Shown here one piece after another: positions 1 to 8,365 of a stretch of 64,000 nucleotides of DNA (position 1 is its first letter; every line of letters begins with the position of its first letter). The DNA comes from Burkholderiales bacterium. GTDB taxonomy: Bacteria; Pseudomonadota; Gammaproteobacteria; Burkholderiales; SG8-41. The translations under genes were made by a program, and so were the position numbers. The notes under the pieces are model-generated. The model was not told the origin of the DNA and searched no databases. It saw only the letters and a list, made by a program, of their open reading frames with translations. Where the stretch lies: NCBI GenBank assembly GCA_036262035.1, contig DATAJS010000029.1, positions 62,001-126,000 of the forward strand, in the 5' to 3' direction.

Positions 1-397
1 CGGCGTCCTGTGCAGCGCCCGCCGACTCGGCGACGACCAGCGCCACCGGCTCGCCCACGAAGCGCACGCGGCCGTGCGCCATCGCGGGACGCTCGGGAAT
101 GCGGCCTTCCATGCCGCCGATGCCCTTGAAGTTGAGGAACGTGACGCCGCGCGTGTAGCCGGCTTTGACCGCGTCCTCGCCGGTGTAGATGCCGACCACG
201 CCCGGCGCCTTCGATGCGGCGCTCGTGTCGATCGAGACGATCTTCGCGTGCGCGCGATCGGCGCGCAGGAAATAGGCGTGGAGCTGCCCCGGCAGGTTCC
301 AGTCGGCCGCGTACGTGCCCGCGCCGGTGATGAGCCGCAGGTCTTCGAGCCGCGACACGTGCGCGCCGTCGACTTCGAACAAATCGTGGTGACCCAT
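1..397 (-). CDS. Molybdenum hydroxylase (xanthine dehydrogenase / aldehyde oxidase family) large subunit, 5' part only
   Basis: N-terminal ~132 residues of a molybdopterin-binding catalytic subunit; the gene runs off the left edge. The start MGHHDLFEVDGAHVSRLEDL followed by LITGAGTYAADWNLPGQLHA is the usual opening of this family's a/b-hammerhead domain, and RVRFVGEPVALVVAES matches the next conserved strand. In the family this subunit hydroxylates aldehydes, purines or N-heterocycles, with electrons leaving through separate FeS and FAD subunits, which would lie beyond the edge. ATG at 397 is preceded by AGGAG about 6 bases upstream. It lies 12 bases after a Bug receptor gene on the same strand, so uptake and oxidation of one organic substrate is a reasonable inference. 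The substrate cannot be read from this fragment, and a CO dehydrogenase-like or nicotinate/isoquinoline-type enzyme is equally possible. Confidence 0.88.
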   Translation of the reverse strand, partial: MGHHDLFEVDGAHVSRLEDLRLITGAGTYAADWNLPGQLHAYFLRADRAHAKIVSIDTSAASKAPGVVGIYTGEDAVKAGYTRGVTFLNFKGIGGMEGRIPERPAMAHGRVRFVGEPVALVVAESAGAAQDA

Positions 398-409
398 GAA
401 CGCTCCTAC

Positions 410-1396
410 TTACTCGGGCTGTATCCCGACGGCTTTGATGACCCTGCCGTACTTTTCGTAATCGGCGCGTATGCGCTTCGCGAACTGCTCGGGCGTGTTG
501 GTCACGACCTGCATGCCCTGGCTCGTCCAGAGCTCGCGCATCTCGCGCGTCGTCAGGATCTTCCCGACGAGCCCGTTGATACGGTCGACGATCTCGAGCG
601 CCGCGCCGGCGGGCGCGAGAAATCCGTGCCAGCCGACGATCTCGTAGCCTTTGAGGCCGCCCTCGTCCACCGTCGGCAGATCGGGCAGCGCAGGGTCGCG
701 GGTGAGGCTCGTCACGGCGATCGCGCGCACCTTGCCGGCTTCGATCTGCGGCCTGGCGACCGCCAGAGTGTAGAACAGGACGTCGATGCGCCCGCCGACG
801 AGGTCGTTCAGGGCGAGATTACCGCCTTTGTAGGGGACGTGCAGCATGTCGACTTTCGCGAGCGTCTTGAAGAGCTCCCCCGCGAGATGGAACGCGCTGC
901 CGACGCCCGAGGAGCCGAAGGTGAGGATTCCCGGCTTGGCCTTCGCGATGGCGACGAGATCCTTCACCGTCTTCGCCGGCACGACCGGATTGACGATGAC
1001 CACGTTCGGGAACGCATTGATCTGGATGATCGGCGCGAAGTCGCGGAACGTGTCGTACGGCATCTTGAGCCTCAAGTGCGGCGTGCTCGTCAGCGACGAT
1101 CCGGGCGCCACGAGCAGCGTGTAACCGTCGGGCGGCGCCTTGGCGACGAACTCGTTCGCGATGAGCCCGGTCGCGCCCGGACGGTTGTCGACGATCACCG
1201 GCTGCGCCAATGCTTCGCTCATGCGCGCCGCGATCGGACGCGACAGCACGTCGACGTTGGTGCCCGGCGGAAAGCCGAGCACGAGCCTGATCGGCCTGGA
1301 CGGGTAGGCGGCTTCGCCGGCGGCGGCTGCGCCGGCGACCACGGACGAGAGGACGCACGCGACGGCGCGCGCGGTGACGCTGCTGAGCGGGAACAA
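410..1396 (-). CDS. Bug-family (TctC-like) periplasmic solute-binding receptor
   Basis: Periplasmic receptor of the tripartite tricarboxylate transporter type, which captures carboxylates or other small organics by a Venus-flytrap closure. About 328 residues, normal for the family. I chose the TTG at 1396, with GGAG 8 bases upstream, because it gives a signal peptide (MFPLSSVTARAVACVLSSVV then an Ala-rich cleavage region) directly before the mature start YPSRPIRLVLGFPPG. Later motifs VDNRPGATGLIANEFVA and HVPYKGGNLALNDLVGG are typical Bug signatures. A longer in-frame reading upstream to 1741 runs antisense through the divergent lyase gene and is not credible. The gene continues into the molybdenum hydroxylase gene 12 bases downstream. 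No TctA/TctB membrane genes are nearby, which is common for the large Bug families of betaproteobacteria. Confidence 0.9.
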   Translation of the reverse strand: MFPLSSVTARAVACVLSSVVAGAAAAGEAAYPSRPIRLVLGFPPGTNVDVLSRPIAARMSEALAQPVIVDNRPGATGLIANEFVAKAPPDGYTLLVAPGSSLTSTPHLRLKMPYDTFRDFAPIIQINAFPNVVIVNPVVPAKTVKDLVAIAKAKPGILTFGSSGVGSAFHLAGELFKTLAKVDMLHVPYKGGNLALNDLVGGRIDVLFYTLAVARPQIEAGKVRAIAVTSLTRDPALPDLPTVDEGGLKGYEIVGWHGFLAPAGAALEIVDRINGLVGKILTTREMRELWTSQGMQVVTNTPEQFAKRIRADYEKYGRVIKAVGIQPE

Positions 1397-1444
1397 CGGG
1401 GAAGCTCCGGTGGGAACGTCTTTTTCCGCTAGGATATCCCAATC

Positions 1445-2611
1445 ATGAAAAAAGATACGCTGCTCACGCACGTCGGCCGCGACCCCGCGCGCCACGACGG
1501 GATGGTCAACACGCCGGTGTTCCGCACCTCGACCGTCATCCATCCCAATCTCGAGTCGTACGAAAAGCGCCCGCCCGAGGGCGAGAAGATCGTGCGCTAC
1601 GGGCGCTACGGCACGCCCACCACTTTCGCGCTCGAAGAAGCAGTCGCGGCCATGGAAGGCGGGTTCCGCGCGGTCGCAGTGCCTTCGGGGCTGGCGGCGA
1701 TCAGCGCGGCGCTGACGGCATTCCTCAAGACCGGCGACCACCTGCTCGTCACCGATTCGGCGTACGGGCCGAATCGCAACTTCTGCGAACGGCAGCTACG
1801 GCCCAACGGCATCGAGGTCGAGTATTACGATCCGCTGATCGGCGCGGGTATCGACAAGCTCATGCGGCCGAATACCAAGGTCGTGTTCTGCGAAGCGCCG
1901 GGCTCGCAGACCTTCGAGATGCAGGACATCCCCGCCATCGCCGAAGTCGCACATGCGCGCGGCGCGCGGGTGCTGGCCGATACGACGTGGGGCACGCCGT
2001 ACTTCTTCCGCTCGTTCGAGCGGGGGGTCGACGTGTCGATACACGCCGCGACCAAATACATCAGCGGCCACTCCGACGTGATGATCGGCATCGTCGTGAC
2101 CAACGAGCGCTGCTGGCTGCCGGTGCGCCGCGCGGTCACCGACTACGGCTATGCGGTGAGCCCCGACGACTGCTACCTCGCGCTGCGCGGCTTTCGCACG
2201 ATCGGCGTGCGCATGAAGCAGCAGATGGCGAACGCGCTGCGCGTCGCGACATGGCTCGAAGGGAGAGCCGAAGTGAAGCGCGTGATCTATCCCGCGCTGC
2301 CGAGCGACCCGGGACACGCGATCTGGAAGCGCGATTTCGACGGCGCGGCGTCGCTGTTCGCGGTGGTGCTGCAGCCCGCGAGCGCGAGCGCGGTGGCGGC
2401 GCTGGTCGACACGCTGGAGCTGTTCGGGATCGGGTCGAGTTGGGGCGGTTACGAGAGCCTGATCAGCGTGGTGCACGCCGACGCCAACCGCACCGCGACG
2501 AAGTGGAACCCCGGCGGGCCGGCGCTACGCCTGCACATCGGGCTCGAAGACCCCGAGGACGTGATCGCCGACCTGGAGCGCGGCTTCGCCGCGCTCAGAG
2601 ACCGTCGCTAG
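1445..2611 (+). CDS. metC: Cystathionine beta-lyase, PLP-dependent
   Basis: Cytoplasmic PLP enzyme of the Cys/Met metabolism family, 388 residues. Cystathionine beta-lyases cleave cystathionine to homocysteine, pyruvate and ammonia in methionine synthesis. The PLP-binding lysine is in SIHAATKYISGHSDVMIG (about residues 199-216). The substrate-pocket sequence YGRYGTPTTFALEEAVAAME and the C-terminal SSWGGYESLI fit the MetC/beta-lyase branch better than cystathionine gamma-synthase. The gene is divergent from the Bug gene with about 48 bases between starts, and its stop overlaps the convergent lipoprotein gene by 4 bases. metE and metR follow about 2.5 kb away, so methionine functions cluster loosely here. 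A closely related C-S lyase activity cannot be excluded from sequence alone. Confidence 0.88.
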   Translation: MKKDTLLTHVGRDPARHDGMVNTPVFRTSTVIHPNLESYEKRPPEGEKIVRYGRYGTPTTFALEEAVAAMEGGFRAVAVPSGLAAISAALTAFLKTGDHLLVTDSAYGPNRNFCERQLRPNGIEVEYYDPLIGAGIDKLMRPNTKVVFCEAPGSQTFEMQDIPAIAEVAHARGARVLADTTWGTPYFFRSFERGVDVSIHAATKYISGHSDVMIGIVVTNERCWLPVRRAVTDYGYAVSPDDCYLALRGFRTIGVRMKQQMANALRVATWLEGRAEVKRVIYPALPSDPGHAIWKRDFDGAASLFAVVLQPASASAVAALVDTLELFGIGSSWGGYESLISVVHADANRTATKWNPGGPALRLHIGLEDPEDVIADLERGFAALRDRR

Positions 2612-3186
2612 CGGACGATCCAGGCCGGGTTGGGCGGCGGCGACCCCGGAGGCGGCGGCGGGAAGCTGCCGGCGACCGGCGTTCCGGGCGGCGGGCTGTA
2701 AGTGGTCTGCGCCGGCGGAGGCGGCGGGTAGTAGCCGCTGGCGGCTGCCTGGTAGCGCTGGCGTCCGTAGACCGCCACGCGGTGTCCCTTGCCGTACATA
2801 CACTGGGTGTAAGCCTGGTCGTAGCGCTGCTGCGCCCCGTATCCCGAAGCGTCGGCCGCGCTCACGCCGACGAGCGCCCCGGCGCCTCCGCCGATGCCCG
2901 CACCGACTGCAGCGCCGTGACCGCCGCCCGCGGCGCCGCCGATCAGCGCGCCGATCGCGGCGCCGGCCAGCGTGCTGGCCACACCCGACTCCACCTGCGC
3001 CTGACCGGCGGTGTGTCCGCCGACCGCGTCGTACGCGTACTGCCGGCAATAACCGTCATCGGCACGGAACTGCTCGAAAGGCTTGCCCGTGCCGGGCAGC
3101 GCCATGTGGCTCGGGCCGGTCGGGACGGACACGCAACCGGCGGCGAGCAGGGCCGCGCCGAGCATGCCGAAGGGAAGAAGCTTCAT
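2608..3186 (-). CDS. Glycine-zipper outer-membrane-type lipoprotein, function unknown
   Basis: 192-residue predicted lipoprotein. The start at 3186 gives the signal MKLLPFGMLGAALLAAGC with lipobox LAAGC, so the mature protein would be lipidated at that Cys. The centre is a glycine zipper (AGAAIGALIGGAAGGG then AVGAGIGGGAGALVG) of the kind that inserts into or spans membranes in SlyB/YMGG-like proteins. Behind it comes QAYTQCMYGKGHRV and a Pro/Tyr-rich tail. A possible upstream start at 3249 would bury the signal peptide and is rejected. The gene lies 8 bases after the small exported-protein gene and is probably cotranscribed with it. No catalytic motif is visible, and a structural or stress role in the envelope is only inferred. 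Confidence 0.8.
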   Translation of the reverse strand: MKLLPFGMLGAALLAAGCVSVPTGPSHMALPGTGKPFEQFRADDGYCRQYAYDAVGGHTAGQAQVESGVASTLAGAAIGALIGGAAGGGHGAAVGAGIGGGAGALVGVSAADASGYGAQQRYDQAYTQCMYGKGHRVAVYGRQRYQAAASGYYPPPPPAQTTYSPPPGTPVAGSFPPPPPGSPPPNPAWIVR

Positions 3187-3194
3187 GCGAGGTC

Positions 3195-3584
3195 TCACTG
3201 TGGGGGCGCCGACGCCTGCGGCTGGACCTGCTGCCACTGCGATGCGCATTGCTGCACATAGGGGTAGTAGGTCTGCGAGTCGGGGCAGAAATACCAGTAG
3301 GCGTTCTGCTGCGCCGGCGCCGGGCCGTAGGCGCCGGTCGCGCCCTGCTCGATGTACGCAGGCGCAGGCGCGGCGACGACGGCAGGCGGGTAGTAGTAAC
3401 GCGGATACCAGTACGGCGAGTAGTAATACGGGAAGAGCGGTGCGCCGAAGAACACCCCGACGCTGCCGTGATGGTGGTGGTGGCCGCGGTGTCCGCCGCG
3501 GCCGCGCGCGTCGGCGTCACTGAGCGGCGCCAGGACGGCCGCCGCCACGGCGAGCGACAGCACTGCGATGTTGAGCGTTCTCAT
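3195..3584 (-). CDS. Small exported Pro/Tyr-rich protein, function unknown
   Basis: 129 residues with a Sec signal peptide (MRTLNIAVLSLAVAAAVLAP, cleavage near DADA). After it come a His-rich stretch (GHRGHHHHHG), a Tyr/Pro-rich segment (PYYYSPYWYPRYYYPP) and a C-terminal WYFCPDSQTYYPYVQQC containing two cysteines. This composition is typical of small betaproteobacterial envelope proteins that have no assigned function. The His run could bind metal, but nothing else supports that. The gene sits first in a two-gene unit with the glycine-zipper lipoprotein. A GTAAC direct repeat lies about 50 bases before its start. Confidence 0.75.
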   Translation of the reverse strand: MRTLNIAVLSLAVAAAVLAPLSDADARGRGGHRGHHHHHGSVGVFFGAPLFPYYYSPYWYPRYYYPPAVVAAPAPAYIEQGATGAYGPAPAQQNAYWYFCPDSQTYYPYVQQCASQWQQVQPQASAPPQ

Positions 3585-3634
3585 GATGGTCCGGAAATGG
3601 TAGCCGAGCCCGGCCGAACCGGCCCTGGAATTTT

Positions 3635-3649
3635 GTTACAAGACGTTAC
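3635..3649 (-). promoter_or_regulatory. Direct repeat GTAAC-N5-GTAAC upstream of the envelope-protein pair
   Basis: On the minus strand the two GTAAC copies are spaced by five bases, about 50 bases before the start codon at 3584. Direct repeats of this shape (GTAAA-N5-GTAAA) are the known binding pattern of CpxR/OmpR-class response regulators. The two downstream genes encode envelope proteins, which would suit such control. The assignment is inference from spacing and context only. Confidence 0.3.
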
Positions 3650-3698
3650 GACAGACCCCGGGAAACCGGGTTTGTTCAACGGCACGCCCGCGCAGGGC

Positions 3699-5015
3699 TC
3701 AGGAGAGCCCGGGATCGGACGCGGGCGCTTCGGGCATGCGCGTGACGAGCAGCTTGTCGACGCGGTTCTTGTCCATGTCGATGACCTCGAAGCGGTGCCC
3801 GCCCCATTCGAAGCGGTCGGCGGACTTCGGCACGCGGCCGAGCTGGAGCATGGCGAAACCGCCGAGGGTGTTGTAGCTGCCGGTGTGCTCCTCGGGCAGG
3901 GCGTCCTCGATCTCCAGCGCTTCCTTGAAACGCTCCACCGCGACGCCGCCGTCGATCAGCCACGAGCCGTCTTCCCGCCGCACGATCTCCTCGTCGCCGG
4001 CTTCGACCTCGCCGCCGATGTCGCCGACCAGCGCTTCGAGCACGTCGTAGAGCGTGACGAGACCCTGCAATTCGCCGTATTCGTTGACCAGGAAAGCCGC
4101 GGTCTGGCGGTGCTGCTTGAACGAAGCGAGCGCTTCGTTGACCGTCAGCGTCTCGGGCAGGTACAGCGGCTTGACCAGGTGCGCCGTGACATCGAGCTTC
4201 CTGCCGAGCACGAGATCGCCGAGCAGCGCTTTCACCTCGACGAGCCCTTCGACGTTGTCGAGATCGCCGCGCGTCACCGGGAAGCGCGAATGCTCGGCGC
4301 CGGCGAGGCGCTGGCGGATCGCGTCTTCGCCGTCTTCGAGATTGAGATAGACGATGTCGGTGCGCGGCGTCATCACCGAGGTCACGCGCACGTCGTCCAT
4401 GCGGAACACGCGCGAGACGAGCTGGTGCTCGTGCTCTTCGAAAACGCCGGCCTCCGCGCCCTGCTCCATGAGCACTCGGATCTCTTCCTCGGTGACCGGC
4501 GGCGCTTCGCCCGTGCGCTTGGGCAGGATCCTGAGCACCGCTTCGGTCGTCATGCTCAAGAGCCGCACCACCGGGTGCACGAGCGACGACAGCCATTTCA
4601 TCGGCCGCGCCACCGTGCTCGCGACCGCTTCGGGATTGAGGAGCGCGACGCGCTTGGGCACGAGCTCGCCGATGAGGAGCGATCCCACCGTGATGCCGAC
4701 GATGACCAGCGTCGCTGCGATCGGCTCTGCGCGCGGCGCGATCAGCGGCCACTGCGCGAGCCACGACGCGAAGCCGGCGGTCAGCTTCGCCTCGCCGAAA
4801 GCGCCGCTGCTGATGCCGATGACGGTGATGCCGACCTGGATCGTCGACAGAAAGTGGCTCGGGTTGTTGGCGAGCTCGAGCGCGGTACCGGCGCCGGCGC
4901 GGCCTTCGTCGAAGAGCTGCTGCAGCCTCGCTTTGCGGGATGAGACGACGGCCATCTCGGACATCGAGAACAGGCCGTTGACGACGAAGAGCAGCAGCAG
5001 GACGACCAGTTCCAT
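3699..5015 (-). CDS. CorC/HlyC-type membrane protein with DUF21 and CBS domains
   Basis: 438-residue inner-membrane protein. The N-terminal third is the DUF21/CNNM transmembrane domain ([55 protein letters not shown]). A CBS pair begins near [20 protein letters not shown] and passes [20 protein letters not shown]. The C-terminal CorC/HlyC domain includes [20 protein letters not shown]. Relatives are annotated as hemolysins for historical reasons, but the family is better linked to Mg2+/Co2+ efflux and membrane homeostasis. ATG 5015 is chosen because it begins exactly at the first membrane helix; no strong ribosome-binding site is visible. An in-frame extension to 5738 runs antisense to metE. 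Confidence 0.9.
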   Translation of the reverse strand: MELVVLLLLFVVNGLFSMSEMAVVSSRKARLQQLFDEGRAGAGTALELANNPSHFLSTIQVGITVIGISSGAFGEAKLTAGFASWLAQWPLIAPRAEPIAATLVIVGITVGSLLIGELVPKRVALLNPEAVASTVARPMKWLSSLVHPVVRLLSMTTEAVLRILPKRTGEAPPVTEEEIRVLMEQGAEAGVFEEHEHQLVSRVFRMDDVRVTSVMTPRTDIVYLNLEDGEDAIRQRLAGAEHSRFPVTRGDLDNVEGLVEVKALLGDLVLGRKLDVTAHLVKPLYLPETLTVNEALASFKQHRQTAAFLVNEYGELQGLVTLYDVLEALVGDIGGEVEAGDEEIVRREDGSWLIDGGVAVERFKEALEIEDALPEEHTGSYNTLGGFAMLQLGRVPKSADRFEWGGHRFEVIDMDKNRVDKLLVTRMPEAPASDPGLS

Positions 5016-5080
5016 AGAGGGGTGAAGCGCGTTACGAAAGGTCCGAGCATACCGCGCTTTACCCGGGACGGCCCCGGCGG

Positions 5081-7369
5081 TCAGCGCTCGCGCAATGTCC
5101 TGGCCGCCGCCACCATGTTCTTCAGCGCCGGGATCACTTCCGCCCAGGCGCGCGTTTTCAGTCCGCAGTCCGGATTGACCCACAGCCGTTCGGCCGGGAT
5201 CCGCTCGGACGCCTTGCGCATGAGCTGCACGATGTGCGCTTCGGTCGGGATGTTCGGCGTATGGATGTCGTAGACCCCGGGCCCGATCTCGTTCGGGTAC
5301 TTGAAGTCGTCGAACGCATCCAGCAGCTCCATGTCGGAGCGCGAAGTCTCGATCGTGATCACGTCCGCATCCATCCCCGCGATCGACGCGATGATGTCGT
5401 TGAACTCGGAATAACACATGTGGGTGTGGATCTGCGTTTCGTCGGCGACGCCGTTCGCGGTGATGCGAAAGCATTCCACGGCCCAGTCGAGATAAGCCTT
5501 CCACTGCGATTTGCGCAGCGGCAGCCCTTCGCGCAGCGCCGCCTCGTCGATCTGGATCACGCGCACGCCGGCGCGCTCGAGGTCGAGCACTTCCTGCCGC
5601 ATCGCGAGCGCAAGCTGCCTGCACGTCGCCGAACGCGGCTGATCGTCGCGCACGAAAGACCAGTTGAGGAGCGTGACGGGACCGGTCAGCATGCCTTTCA
5701 TCGGCTTGCCGGTCAGCGACTGTGCGTACTCGATCCACTCCACGGTCATCGGACTCGGACGTGCGATGTCTCCGAACAGGATCGGCGGCTTCACGCAGCG
5801 CGAGCCGTACGACTGCACCCAGCCGAGCCGGCTGAAGGCATAGCCGTCGAGCTGCTCGCCGAAGTACTCGACCATGTCGTTACGCTCCGCCTCGCCGTGC
5901 ACCAGCACGTCCAGACCCAGCGCTTCCTGCTCGCGCACGCTGCGCTCGATCTCCGCCCGCATCGCCGTCCGGTAAGCAGCCTCGTCGAGCTCGCCCGCGC
6001 GGTATCGGCTGCGCGCGTTGCGAATCTCGGCGGTCTGCGGGAACGAGCCGATGGTCGTCGTCGGATACCTGGGCAGGCCGAGGTGCGCGGCCTGCTTCGG
6101 CGCCCGTCGGGCGTAAGCGCTCTTGCGCTCGCCCGAGACGGCATCCAGCGCCGCGACCGCCGACTTGACCGCCGGGTTGTTGACGCGCGATGAAGCGCGC
6201 CGGCCGGCGACGGCCGTCTTGTTCGCCGCGAGCTCCGCGCGGACGGCATCGCGCCCACGATCGAGGGCTGTCGCGAGGACCTTCAGCTCGCCGAGCTTTT
6301 GCAGAGCGAACGCCAGCCACGAGCGTATCTCCGGATCGAGCGTCTCCTCGCTGTCGAGATCGACCGGCACGTGCAGCAGCGAGCACGAGGGCGCGATCCA
6401 CAGCCGGTCGCCCAGTCTTTCGGCGATCGGCTCGACCCGATCGAGCACCGCTTCGAGGTCGGTCTTCCAGATGTTGCGGCCGTCGATGACGCCCAGCGAC
6501 ACGACCTTGTGCGACGGCAGCACGTTCAGCAGCGGCATCACGTCGTCGCGCCCGTTGATCGCGTCGATGTGCAGGCCCGCTACCGGCAGGTTGGCGGCGA
6601 GATAGGCGTTCTCCTGCAACCGGCCGAAGTACGTGGCGAGCAGCAGTTTGACGCGGCAGCTCTTCAACTGGTGGTAGGCGTTGTTGAAGGCGTGCTGCCA
6701 ATCCGCATCGAGCTCGGTCACGAGCAGCGGCTCGTCGATCTGCACCCACTCCACGCCGTGTGCCGCGAGCGTATCGAGAAGCGCGGCGTAGACGGGCAGG
6801 AGCCGCGGGAGCAGCGCCAACCGGTCGCAACCGTCCTTGGACTTGCCCAGGCCGAGATAGGTGACCGGACCGACGATCACCGGCTTGGCGTTGACCCCCT
6901 GCGCCCGGGCTTCGGCCAGTTGCTCCAGCAGGCGTGACGCATCCAGCTCGAACCCGGTCTGCGCGGTGAGCTCGGGCACGATGTAGTGGTAGTTGGTATC
7001 GAACCACTTGGTCATCTCGCCCGCGGCGACGCCCCCGCAGCAGGCGGCGTGATCTGCCGCGCCTTGCGCGGAGCGGCCGCGAGCGACGCGGAAGTAGTTG
7101 TCCAGCGCATCGCCGTGGAAGCCTCGGACGCGCTCGGGCAGATTGCCCAGCGTTGCGCTCATGTCGAGCACGTGGTCGTAGTAGGCGAAATCGCCGACGG
7201 GGACCCGGTCCAGGCCGGACTGGTCGGCCCAATGCCGCCGGCGCAGCTCAGCAGCGGCCGCCTTCAGCGCGTCGCGCGAGGAGTGACCCTTCCAATAGGA
7301 CTCGAGCGCGAACTTGAGCTCGCGCCTGGCGCCGATGCGCGGAAAACCGAGGTTATGTGTAGTGACCAT
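5081..7369 (-). CDS. metE: Cobalamin-independent methionine synthase
   Basis: Cytoplasmic zinc enzyme that transfers the methyl group of 5-methyltetrahydropteroyl-polyglutamate to homocysteine, the last step of methionine synthesis. 762 residues against 753 in E. coli. The start [20 protein letters not shown] is diagnostic. Zinc ligands are all present at the expected spacing: His650 and Cys652 in HTHMCYSEF, Glu674 in TIETSRSD and Cys735 in [14 protein letters not shown] 7369 has CCGGAG upstream, and a longer in-frame reading adds 15 residues absent from the family. It is divergent from a metR-like regulator with 66 bases between starts, the classic arrangement for homocysteine-responsive activation of metE. 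I see no SAM or cobalamin riboswitch in that short gap. Confidence 0.97.
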   Translation of the reverse strand: MVTTHNLGFPRIGARRELKFALESYWKGHSSRDALKAAAAELRRRHWADQSGLDRVPVGDFAYYDHVLDMSATLGNLPERVRGFHGDALDNYFRVARGRSAQGAADHAACCGGVAAGEMTKWFDTNYHYIVPELTAQTGFELDASRLLEQLAEARAQGVNAKPVIVGPVTYLGLGKSKDGCDRLALLPRLLPVYAALLDTLAAHGVEWVQIDEPLLVTELDADWQHAFNNAYHQLKSCRVKLLLATYFGRLQENAYLAANLPVAGLHIDAINGRDDVMPLLNVLPSHKVVSLGVIDGRNIWKTDLEAVLDRVEPIAERLGDRLWIAPSCSLLHVPVDLDSEETLDPEIRSWLAFALQKLGELKVLATALDRGRDAVRAELAANKTAVAGRRASSRVNNPAVKSAVAALDAVSGERKSAYARRAPKQAAHLGLPRYPTTTIGSFPQTAEIRNARSRYRAGELDEAAYRTAMRAEIERSVREQEALGLDVLVHGEAERNDMVEYFGEQLDGYAFSRLGWVQSYGSRCVKPPILFGDIARPSPMTVEWIEYAQSLTGKPMKGMLTGPVTLLNWSFVRDDQPRSATCRQLALAMRQEVLDLERAGVRVIQIDEAALREGLPLRKSQWKAYLDWAVECFRITANGVADETQIHTHMCYSEFNDIIASIAGMDADVITIETSRSDMELLDAFDDFKYPNEIGPGVYDIHTPNIPTEAHIVQLMRKASERIPAERLWVNPDCGLKTRAWAEVIPALKNMVAAARTLRER

Positions 7370-7435
7370 GAGCGACTCCGGAGATGAGCCACGATGGTAG
7401 GGACCGCGATCCATGAGCGGAAGTGGTAAGATTTC

Positions 7436-8347
7436 ATGGATCCATTAGCTGTATTCATGAAAACCATGATCGAGCGCATCCACCTCGCCATCGTGCAGGA
7501 GGTCGACCGCCGAGGCTCGCTGACGGCCGCGGCGGCCGGGCTGCATCTCACGCAGTCGGCGTTGAGCCACACGGTCAGGAAGCTCGAGGACCAGCTTCGA
7601 ACGCAAATCTGGCACCGCGAGGGGCGCCGGCTGCGGCTCACGCAGGCCGGCGAATACCTGCTCGCCGTCGCGAATCGCTTATTGCCCCAGCTCGCGCATG
7701 CCGAGGAGCGCATGCGACAGTTCGCGCGCGGCGAGCGCGGAACGCTGCGCATCGGCATGGAGTGTCATCCGTGCTACCAGTGGCTGCTCAAGGTGGTCGC
7801 CCCGTATCTCGACAAATGGCCGGACGTGGACGTCGACGTGATCCAGAAATTCCAGTTCGGCGGCATCGGCGCGCTCTTCGGCCACGAGATCGACATGCTG
7901 GTGACGCCCGATCCTTTGCGCCGGCCGGGCTTGCGCTTCGAGCCCGTGTTCGATTACGAGCAGGTGCTGGTCGTCGGCCGCGGCCATCGCCTGCAAGGCG
8001 TGCCGCACGTCGAGCCGAAGGATCTGGCGGACGAAACGCTCATCACGTATCCGGTCGGCGTGGACCGGCTCGACGTCTACACGCAATTCCTGATGCCCGC
8101 CGGGGTGACGCCGCGGCGCCACAAGACCATCGAGACCACCGACATCATGCTGCAGATGGTGGCGAGCGGGCGCGGCGTCGCCGCGCTGCCGCGCTGGCTC
8201 GTCGACGAATACGCGGGCAAGGTCGAGGTGACACCGGTGCGCCTCGGCGCGGCCGGTATCGCCAAGCAGATCTTCCTCGGAGTCCGTGAGGCCGACGCAG
8301 GCACCGACTACCTCGAAGACTTCATCGCCCTCGCGCGGCGTGGGTAG
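7436..8347 (+). CDS. metR: LysR-type regulator, probable MetR
   Basis: 303-residue LysR-family activator. The N-terminal helix-turn-helix reads [20 protein letters not shown] (about residues 28-47) followed by [19 protein letters not shown], and the effector domain starts near [18 protein letters not shown], which resembles MetR. MetR in enterobacteria activates metE and other methionine genes with homocysteine as co-effector. The divergent position next to metE supports the name. Three in-frame ATG starts exist (7436, 7457, 7466). I keep the first because GGAAG lies upstream and no ribosome-binding sequence precedes the others. The first start lies inside the palindrome ATGGATCCAT, and a second palindrome, TTCATGAA, overlaps the next ATG. 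Confidence 0.88.
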   Translation: MDPLAVFMKTMIERIHLAIVQEVDRRGSLTAAAAGLHLTQSALSHTVRKLEDQLRTQIWHREGRRLRLTQAGEYLLAVANRLLPQLAHAEERMRQFARGERGTLRIGMECHPCYQWLLKVVAPYLDKWPDVDVDVIQKFQFGGIGALFGHEIDMLVTPDPLRRPGLRFEPVFDYEQVLVVGRGHRLQGVPHVEPKDLADETLITYPVGVDRLDVYTQFLMPAGVTPRRHKTIETTDIMLQMVASGRGVAALPRWLVDEYAGKVEVTPVRLGAAGIAKQIFLGVREADAGTDYLEDFIALARRG

Positions 8348-8365
8348 AGCACTGCGACATCCGCG

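Noticed and set aside
74-1432. Long plus-strand reading frame over the Bug gene
   Set aside because: Arg/Asp-rich composition without motifs, antisense to a clear receptor gene; such shadow frames are expected at this GC content and recur throughout the window.
3656-3674. Terminator CCCGG-GAAA-CCGGG
   Set aside because: The stem is short and the T-rich side faces the plus strand, where there is no gene to terminate.
7370-7435. SAM or cobalamin riboswitch in front of metE
   Set aside because: The gap between the divergent metE and metR starts is only 66 bases and holds no riboswitch-like structure.
7370-7470. Canonical MetR box (TGAA-N5-TTCA)
   Set aside because: No exact or near-exact match with the right spacing was found, only unrelated palindromes.
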